Part shown: piece after piece, positions 22,857 to 29,420 of the stretch
How the letters are laid out: every line of letters begins with the position of its first letter
Numbering within the stretch: position 1 is the first letter of the stretch
Assembly (NCBI GenBank): GCA_943704425.1
Contig: CALSCP010001670.1
Coordinates: 19,623 to 49,042 of the forward strand
DNA: 29,420 nt
Source of the DNA: Ministeria vibrans ATCC 50519
Taxonomy: Eukaryota > Opisthokonta > Filasterea
Reading direction: 5' to 3'
Program-made: the position numbers and the translations under genes
The notes under the pieces: model-generated
Databases searched by the model: none
What the model was told of the DNA's origin: nothing
The model's input: only the letters and a program-made list of their open reading frames with translations

Positions 22857-23991
22857 TAACTGCTCGCTTTCGGGCGTCAGGACGGTCCGTGGGCGCTCTG
22901 GGTCCATGACCCACTCGACCCAAGAGCCCTCGTAGAGGAGGGGCAAGGGCCGACCGAGCATGTACGCGGCCATGATGGACACACACGCGGTCATGCCGGA
23001 GCCGCACATTGAGACCGTTGGTCGTGTGACCTGGTTGAGGACTCGCTCGCACTCGTGAGGTGGCGCAAAGAACTCGGGGGCGTCGGGATTGCAGAAGTCG
23101 GTAAATGGGATATTAATGGCAGAGGGTACGTGACCTCGAGGGCAGTCTAGACGGTTGTTGTGAGTGAGGTTTGAGTGGGTGAATTGTGTCAATTCTTACC
23201 ATCTCTTGGCTCTGGGTCGAGTGCAATGAAGCGTCTGTTGCTGCGTCCGTCGACCAATTGGAACTCGTCCGTTTCTACAAAACATCATGTTGAATTATTG
23301 TTGTCAAACGATTGAAAGGAGATCACCAATATTTTTGAGGACTTCTTCAGTGGAAATCATTTTGGGCATGCGCAACAGAGCAGGGTCGTAGGGCACCGTC
23401 TCACAGGGCGCCGGCTCACCCGCCTCGGTAGCGCCTCCTGCTGCCTTCCAGGCACGCATCCCGCCATCAAGCAGCGTCACTTCGGTGTGACCAAGCATGT
23501 GAAAGGTAAACCAGGTCCGGGGTGCTGCGAGGATGTCGCCTGTTTCATAGATGATCGTCTCGTCGCCTACGCACAGAGAGACGCAATATTTTCACGTTTG
23601 CAGTCGTTTTGCTTTTTTGACGGTCGCCATATCTGTACAAGCACAAGAAGGGGGAAGCATGGCATACCAGGTCGAATGCCAAACTTGCCCAGCGCCTCGG
23701 CAAACACTGTAGGAGGAGGAAAGGCGTGCGGAAGGATCGACGACGGATCGACAATCTTCATCACGTCGAAAAACCGCGCGCCTGGCAGATGCTCGGCGAG
23801 AAACTCCTTGTCGGCAAGGCGATTGGTCACGGGCAAGTGCCAGGAGGCGTCCAGGAGCTGTAAAAATGAGCAGAAGAAGAGATTTTGATCATTTTTTTCT
23901 TCTTTTCTTGTTGTCTCACATGAACTGGGCGGGTGGAGGTTGCGATCAGCTTTTGCAACGCGGCAACTGAGATAAGAGGGCCTCGAATCAT
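22848..23991 (-). CDS. MPST: Two-domain rhodanese, 3-mercaptopyruvate/thiosulfate sulfurtransferase
   Basis: Transfers sulfur from 3-mercaptopyruvate (or thiosulfate) to thiols or cyanide via a cysteine persulfide. Five exons on the minus strand: 23991-23920, 23857-23668, 23566-23327, 23274-23200, 23146-22848. They give 291 residues; human MPST has 297. The inactive N-terminal rhodanese domain holds LLDASWHLP, LPGARFFDV and VTLLDGGMRAWKAAGG. The C-terminal catalytic domain has GHVPSAINIPF and the active-site loop MCGSGMTA with Cys240. CGSG(V/M)TA is the form seen in mercaptopyruvate sulfurtransferases, whereas classical thiosulfate enzymes favour CRKGVTA, so the former is preferred. The N-terminus (MIRGPLISVAALQKLI) is short, with no clear targeting peptide. 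Divergent from the RING-BTB gene and convergent with the RhoGAP-Rubicon gene. Confidence 0.94.
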
Positions 23992-24372
23992 GATTGGCAC
24001 TAAAGTGACAAAAAAGAAATGAGATGAGATAAGTCATAATGAGAACTCATAAGTGAACTCGTAAGCACTAAGTTGAGACATTATAAGAAACAGTCATCGT
24101 AACACATTTTCCTCTCGATGCTCCTGTGAAGCTCCTGTAGCTTAGAAAATAATTCTGATCTTTTGCCTGTTAATAAAGACATAAATCGTAATGGCAATTT
24201 ATTGGCAACTTGACATTGGTATTTACATTAATTGGTCATTGAGTAGTGGATTACGTTATTTCAACCTGATCATTTATTCCTAATTATTTTCCTGTTCACT
24301 ATTAATTTTCATTTTCTTGTTAAGGTGACTTGTTGTCGTCTTGCCTCATTACTTGCCTGGTCATACTCCATC
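23992..24372. promoter_or_regulatory. Head-to-head intergenic region, sulfurtransferase and RING-BTB genes
   Basis: 381 bp of AT-rich sequence, the longest gene-free stretch in the window. Short repeated words (gataagtcataatgagaactcataagtga) occur near 24030-24060. No open reading frame, tRNA or known element was seen. It should contain both promoters. Confidence 0.5.
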
Positions 24373-26587
24373 ATGAGCTCTTCAAAAAGCCCTCCAAATT
24401 TTTGTACAGACTGAGAGTGGTGTTTTTTTTTCCTTCTTTTTTCATTTTCGGTCCATTTCGTTTTTCCGCGTCGCTCTCTTTCCGCTGCCGTTCCCTCGCG
24501 CCATCCTTCATACTGTGCGACTTATCCGTCTCTGTTTTCTTCTTGTTCGTCTCTCTCGCTCGCTCTCTGCAGCGTTTGACTACGTTTCGCGCAATCCGGT
24601 CGATGACGAGCTTCTGTGCCACATTTGCCATCAGCCGCTCGTTGACCCGCGAATGCTCGCCTGCGAGCACATGTTCTGCGCCGTGTGCCTGCAAAGCGCC
24701 CTCGCCCAGAAGCTCACGTGCCCCGTCGATCGGAAGCCCGTCGTGCCGCAGGAAGACGTCAAGCCTGTGGCGAGTGCCTTCCTGAAACTACTGGGCAAGT
24801 CCAAAGTGTACTGCTCGAACAAAGCCAGCGGATGCGACTGGGTTGGGCCTCGCAGCAATCTGCTGACGGACCATTTGCCCGGCTGTGATCGGACGCCATG
24901 TGCCCATCGCGAGGCGGGGTGCAGCTGGACCGGGCGAGCACAGGCGATGGCGGCACATGTTGCGTCTGACTGTGTCGCCGCACCCGTCGCCTGTCCACAC
25001 GTCCGCGACGGTTGCACAAAGAAGGTGCGACGAGACGCACTGGAGGAACACGAAGTGTCGTGTGAAGTTGGCGCGCGAGTGCACGCGGAGGCGATGGTGC
25101 GCGAAGAGGCGGAGCGAGCGGAGGCCAAGGCGGCGGCGGTACGAGAGGCGCACGAACGACGTGTCGAGGCGCGCAAGGCGCTCTGCAGCCGACTCAACCC
25201 CAAGAGTACAGAAGTGGTGACGATGAACGTTGGCGGACGTGTCTTTCAGACTTCCCTTGCGACACTGCGTGGCGAGTCAGAGTCAGTGTTGGCGCAGCTG
25301 TTTGCCTCGGGTGAGGTGGACGTGCTGGAGCGCGACGAGACAGGCCGCGTCTTCCTCGACTGCGACCCGGACGCGTTTGCGCTTGTGTTGCGGTGGTTGC
25401 GCGCAGGAGTGGTTCCGATTGTCACGAGCGAGACGACACTTGACAATGTCATGAGTCTTGCGCGTCTGCTGGACCTCGACCGACTTGTGGTTGGCCTCGG
25501 CGGTGAGCTGAGTGATGACGAGGCGGAGGATGAAGAGGAGAAGGGTATGTCGACGGTGGTTTCTGTATCTGCATCTGCACGCACACGTGTTACACCGATC
25601 TCAACGAATGTACCGGTGAGGGCGGTGCCGCGTGCAAAGACACAGCGCCAGCAGATGGAGTTGCTTCAGCTGATTGCTTTGTTCAAAAGTGGTCAGCAAC
25701 AGGTGTCGCTGGCTGGCATGGACCTGCGTGGGTACCACTTGGCTGGCATGGACCTCTCGTGTGGCAAGAAAGGGGCGTGTCTGCGCGGTGCAGTGTTGGC
25801 GAACATGGACCTGTCGGGTGTGCAGCTCAAGGGTGCAGACTTATGCAATGTTGATCTCGGTGGTTGCACGCTGAGCGGCGCCGATTTGAGTGATGCGAAC
25901 ATGACTGATTCAACCCTCAATGGTGCAGACCTGACGGGTGCGAACCTCACTGGCGCGACGATTGACTGGTCGCGCATGGCCAACACACTCACTGGAGTCA
26001 ATCTGTCAGGTCATGACCTCTCAGGCGTTGACTTGTCCTCGAAGGATTTGACTGGCGCGAACCTCACTGGCGCGACGATTGACTGGTCGCGCATGGCCAA
26101 CACACTCACTGGAGTCAATCTGTCAGGTCATGACCTCTCAGGCGTTGACTTGTCCTCGAAGGATTTGACTGGCGCGAACCTCACTGGCGCGAACCTCACT
26201 GGCGCGAACCTCACTGGCGCGAACCTCACTGGCGCGACGATTGACTGGTCGCGCATGCCTAACACACTCACTGGAGTCAATCTGTCAGGTCATGACCTCT
26301 CAGGCGTTGACTTGTCCTCGAAGGATTTGACTGGCGCGAACCTCACTGGCGCGAACCTCACTGGCGCGAACCTCACTGGCGCAATTCTTACCAACGCAAA
26401 TCTCACCAACGCAACTGTGACAAATGTGACACCTCCTTCGCCACTTACATGTCCATGGGGTTGTGGCCCTGCCACTGTAATTAAAATCACTGTCAAGAGT
26501 TCCTCCCGAAGTCAAAACGATCAACGCGTGAGCTACGGTTGGTTGTGGGGCACTTGTGCCTCTCACTCAAACAACACTTGTTACTAA
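24373..26587 (+). CDS. RING, TRAF-type zinc finger, T1/BTB and pentapeptide-repeat protein (candidate ubiquitin ligase)
   Basis: Two exons, 24373-24403 and 24573-26587 (phase 1), give 681 residues. The start is set by the conserved SFDYVSRNPVDDELLCHIC, which forms only after splicing; the in-frame ATG at 24515 lies in the intron. Domains: RING at 26-63 (CHIC, CEHMFCAVC, then CPVD, with the last Cys replaced by Asp as in TRAF-type RINGs); two TRAF-type zinc fingers at about 91-176; an Ala/Glu/Arg-rich coiled coil at about 180-215; a potassium-channel T1-type BTB at about 223-320 starting EVVTMNVGGRVFQTS; an acidic linker; and pentapeptide repeats of the A(D/N)LxG type at about 388-626, forming a right-handed beta-helix. 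T1-BTB plus pentapeptide repeats resembles KCTD9, a cullin-3 adaptor, but here RING and TRAF fingers precede it. E3 activity is inferred, not shown. Confidence 0.9.
25931..26391 (+). repeat. Coding tandem repeats of 117 bp and 15 bp in the pentapeptide region
   Basis: A 39-residue (117-bp) unit occurs at 25931-26047, 26048-26164 and 26210-26326. The copies are identical at DNA level over about 108 bp, apart from one change (gcc to cct, giving MPN for MAN) in copy three. Between copies two and three, and again after copy three, a 15-bp unit coding LTGAN is repeated in tandem. The DNA identity points to recent expansion or gene conversion. Confidence 0.95.
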
Positions 26588-26875
26588 TGCACACATCTTC
26601 TGAATATACAAATCACACTCAGTGTCTCGTCTGTAGTTTTTTTTCTTTTCTCTTTTTTTTTTCTTTTCTCTTTTTTTTTCTTCTTTTTTTTCTCTCTCGC
26701 TCTTTTCTTCTTTTGTGTGTCCTGTTTCACACACACACACACATTTTTTTGTTATATATTCAACTGATTCAGAATTCAGCCATTCTTGGGCTGTTTGTGC
26801 AATGACCGTTGTCACTTTTCGTTTGTGATAGATAATATGAATTTGAAATGTCTATTAGTTTCCTTCACTCTCATC
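26588..26875. other. Convergent 3' spacer with T/C tracts
   Basis: 288 bp between the stop codons of the RING-BTB gene (+) and the Hint gene (-). It holds T-rich tracts with C interruptions (26637-26711) and a short (CA)n run near 26732-26743. No gene was seen. Confidence 0.7.
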
Positions 26876-29387
26876 TTACGCGGAAATACCCGCAAAACCC
26901 AAAAGAAGGCTCAACGTGTCTGACGAGAGAACGCGGCGCGAAAGAGGCGGGACATAGTCAATAGCAATGACGATAAAGCGGGCCAGGGGGGTGGTGAAGT
27001 AAGTGGCAAGCCAGGAGTCGAGGGGAAGCTGGAAGATGAGGTGGGAGATAAGCAGGGCGATGACGTCCTCCTCGTCGACGGGGACACCCGACTTGCGCGA
27101 CTCCTCCAGCAGTGCATCGAGCGCCGCGGTGTACTTCTCAAGTGGAAGCAAATCACGATCAGTCAGTGTACGCACAATGGCGTTCATGGGAAGAAGCTTG
27201 CCAATGAAGGCGGGGAGACCACTCTCAAGGATTTCCAGGCGCGCCATGTCGCGGTTGTCCTGCCACAAAGGCGCAAAGATGCTGCGGCACAAATTTTCAC
27301 CCACAGCACAAACAGCAATGGATGAGACCAGTGTGTCATCCACCATGAAACGTCCTAAAAAGCAGAAGAGGAGATGAGGAAGAGAGTGGGAGAGATCGAG
27401 AAAGAGAGTTAGAGAAAGAACAACCATCTACTGAAATTTTTCCACACCTGCTTTGGAAACAACGGGAGAAAAGCGACCGGTCTGGATGGATCGTTCAAGA
27501 GACAAAATCTCGTGGAGCACAAGATCAGACGCGTACGTGGCGTTGACAGAGTCGATGGCAACGCGATCGCCGAGCTGGAGACGATCGGCAAAGGTGAAGC
27601 AGCCAGCGAGGGTGGGGTGGGGCATGGGCTTAAGGCGGGCGTCGCGCTGGTCAACGGGACGGCAGGTGGACGACGCAGGGTTGGCAGGAACAACGTAAAG
27701 AAGATGGTCGGGGGCAATGGAGAGCGACGACGTGTGCGTGCGGATTGTGATGTATTCGCTCTGCTTCGCGTGGTCCTGGTGGATGAAGGCGCGCACTTCA
27801 CACGAGCCCATGCGCTGAGTGTCCTCCTCGATGCAGCGAATGCGCTGTCCAATACGCAGGTGGTCTATTGTGATTGTTACACCACTATCCAGCATCACAG
27901 AGGCAGATGCAGGGAAGCACTCAATATTGCTAAACTCAAAAAGGTGCGCTGCAAAAAATGGAATACGTCGTAATAAAAATAATTATATAATGCCACAGAC
28001 GGGTTTTTGTTCGTACGACAACCGGGAATTTGGACAGTGTTGGCGCTATTCTGACAGCGTGTGGTCGGGAAAAAGCGTCTAAAACACAATGTAGTCATGA
28101 GTACCAATGCCAATATAATTTCTGCTCCATTACGTATCCCCCGAGCACACAGGAATTTCAAACAGTGCCGACTTCAAGACTGCTTTCTTCGTTGCAATAT
28201 CCGTCGCAGTGAGAGTGTATGGCTCTGACACGAGAGTGCTGTGATTTCCTGTGTCGCATCCGGCGAATGTGACACCGCTCAAGGAAGACAAATCGGCAAT
28301 GGTTGCGACGGTGTCTGTTGTCGAAGCACACTTGAGAGTGTCACCCGCGCTGAGGCCACTGTCCGGTAGCTCCACAGTCCACTCGCCGTAGTCAACCTGG
28401 GTGGTATCCGTCGGAGAATCGTCAACTATGAGGAATTCGGCGGTGTTGTGCTGATTGCTTGTGGAGGACCGCTGTTTGATGACAGTGCAAGTGCCGCCTG
28501 TGTCAAGAGTGACTTCGTCTCCAGAGGCAATCACCTCGCCACCGCCCAAGTAGTAGCAGCCGCAGTGTGCGGATGCTTCCATGCGAAAGTCGTGGTCATC
28601 GAAGAACACCACGCCCACAGACGAGAGGGACACCTCATCTGAGCATAACATAAAATACCAATCATAGTAAATTAGTAATATTAGGAGAGGGTGAAGAAGA
28701 GCCCACTATTAATTTCAATTTATTATCCAAACGAAACGTCCACAGCACAATTAGCTCAGAAATAATAAGATGAGAAAATTGTTGTAACTGAAATGTTTGC
28801 GCAAAAGACGAACGCGGAAGAAACCCGAAAACGATTAGGCAGAGCTCAGTCAGCTCAGTCAGCTCAAACGTCAGTCGTCACAAACCCACCAAAACAGAGT
28901 GAAAAACCGTAAATGCAGAAAATAAATTTAGAAAGCAGATATAAGAAATCATTTTTTGGGATTGGACGTGCAATGCCATGAGGAAGAGTTAACGGCATTT
29001 GACGCAATAGAGAGGTGCATGTGTGCAATTTATATCTATGAGGGCGCCAGCGTGGCTCGTACCTGGAGCCGCTTGGGCGTACGCCTGGAGAGAGATTACA
29101 AAAATGTCACTTGCAACTTCTGTCGATGTCGCGAGACCAAAGGCATCATCCGCACTGCTCAGCGGCTGAATAGAGTCTCCAGCCGACGAGAACTGGGGAG
29201 TCAACGAGCCAGAGCAAAAGAGGGTCATTTCGCTGTATTTTCAACGGGTGTGAGAATAAGCCATAATTATATAAGGGAGATCGCGTGTCTCAACGAACCA
29301 TCGAGAAAAGCTCTTCCCCCAAGCTCCCTGCACCGTGATAAGAGCAATAAGAATAGGCGCAATAGAGAGAGTAGTGTGCGTCATCAT
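26876..29387 (-). CDS. Secreted protein with a hedgehog-type Hint autoprocessing domain
   Basis: Five exons on the minus strand, 29387-29299, 29232-29063, 28638-28134, 27929-27448 and 27354-26876, with matching phases 2, 1, 2, 1, give 574 residues. Residues 1-24 (MMTHTTLSIAPILIALITVQGAWG) form a clear signal peptide. Residues 25-257 are a Ser/Thr/Val-rich domain with scattered Cys that I do not recognise. The Hint domain begins at ECFPASASVML with nucleophile Cys259, followed by IDHLRIGQRI, the block B His330 in APDHLLYVV, LQLGDRVAI and a last block SPVVSKAGRFMVDDTLVSSIAVC. In hedgehog the His motif is TxxH and the last block has SCYA; here they are AxxH and SSIA. No homing endonuclease and no C-extein are visible, so it is not an intein. 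A hydrophobic tail of about 130 residues follows. The junction 28134/27929 is the least certain. Confidence 0.84.
28639..29062 (-). other. Intron 2 of the Hint gene (424 bp)
   Basis: Starts GTACGA and ends CTCAG. AT-rich, with a short direct repeat (cagtcagct, three partial copies near 28849-28867). No conserved coding segment was seen, although a small exon cannot be excluded because the N-terminal domain has no recognised template. Confidence 0.6.
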
Positions 29388-29420
29388 GCCAGATTGAATG
29401 AAGCGAACACAAACGAAAAA

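Noticed and set aside
23992-24372. tRNA or small RNA gene in the longest intergenic gap
   Set aside because: No cloverleaf arms, A/B boxes or CCA-adjacent stem could be drawn by eye; the sequence is simply AT-rich.
24515-24572. ATG at 24515 as the start of the RING protein
   Set aside because: The encoded LIRLCFLLVRLSRSLSAA is a pyrimidine tract with a CTGCAG acceptor. Splicing from 24403 creates SFDYVSRNPVDDELL, which fits the family.
27448-27929. An intein
   Set aside because: There is no endonuclease, no C-terminal HN plus Cys/Ser/Thr junction and no host protein on the far side. The signal peptide and CFPASA/VVD-type blocks fit a hedgehog-type Hint domain.

Overview
This is nuclear DNA of a gene-dense, intron-rich unicellular eukaryote that uses the standard genetic code. 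Eleven protein-coding genes were assembled by reading exons on both strands and requiring every splice phase to match; together they contain 57 introns, 56 GT-AG and one GC-AG. An intron-bearing tryptophan synthase fused in alpha-beta order, next to a class I myosin, a GARP subunit and general transcription factor subunits, points to a free-living protist or fungus-like lineage. It rules out animals (no tryptophan synthase) and land plants (unfused). I cannot place it closer from sequence alone.

Layout. 88-5001 (-): class I myosin, 20 exons, 3' end beyond the window. 5187-8354 (-): intronless RAP-domain protein with a mitochondrial-type N-terminus. 8454-12067 (-): VPS52. 12353-12739 (+): TFIIH subunit TFB5. 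12904-16019 (-): bifunctional tryptophan synthase. 16195-16897 (+): TFIID/SAGA subunit TAF10. 17045-18636 (-): type II membrane glycosyltransferase of GT2 type. 18821-22746 (+): RhoGAP-like domain joined to a C-terminal Rubicon-homology zinc domain. 22848-23991 (-): two-domain rhodanese/mercaptopyruvate sulfurtransferase. 24373-26587 (+): RING, TRAF-type zinc fingers, T1/BTB and pentapeptide repeats in one chain. 26876-29387 (-): secreted protein with a hedgehog-type Hint autoprocessing domain. From VPS52 onward the genes alternate strands, giving head-to-head promoters of 175-381 bp and tail-to-tail ends of 101-288 bp.

There is no operon and no shared pathway linking all genes; most are housekeeping. 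The less ordinary content is: (i) three unusual domain architectures (RhoGAP-Rubicon, RING-TRAF-BTB-pentapeptide, secreted Hint); (ii) a dispersed intronic repeat built on a 20-bp unit beside long GA arrays, found in introns of three genes and always in the same orientation relative to transcription; (iii) very short 3' ends, with AATAAA overlapping or touching the stop codon in several genes. No tRNA, rRNA, CRISPR array, insertion sequence or complete transposon was seen.
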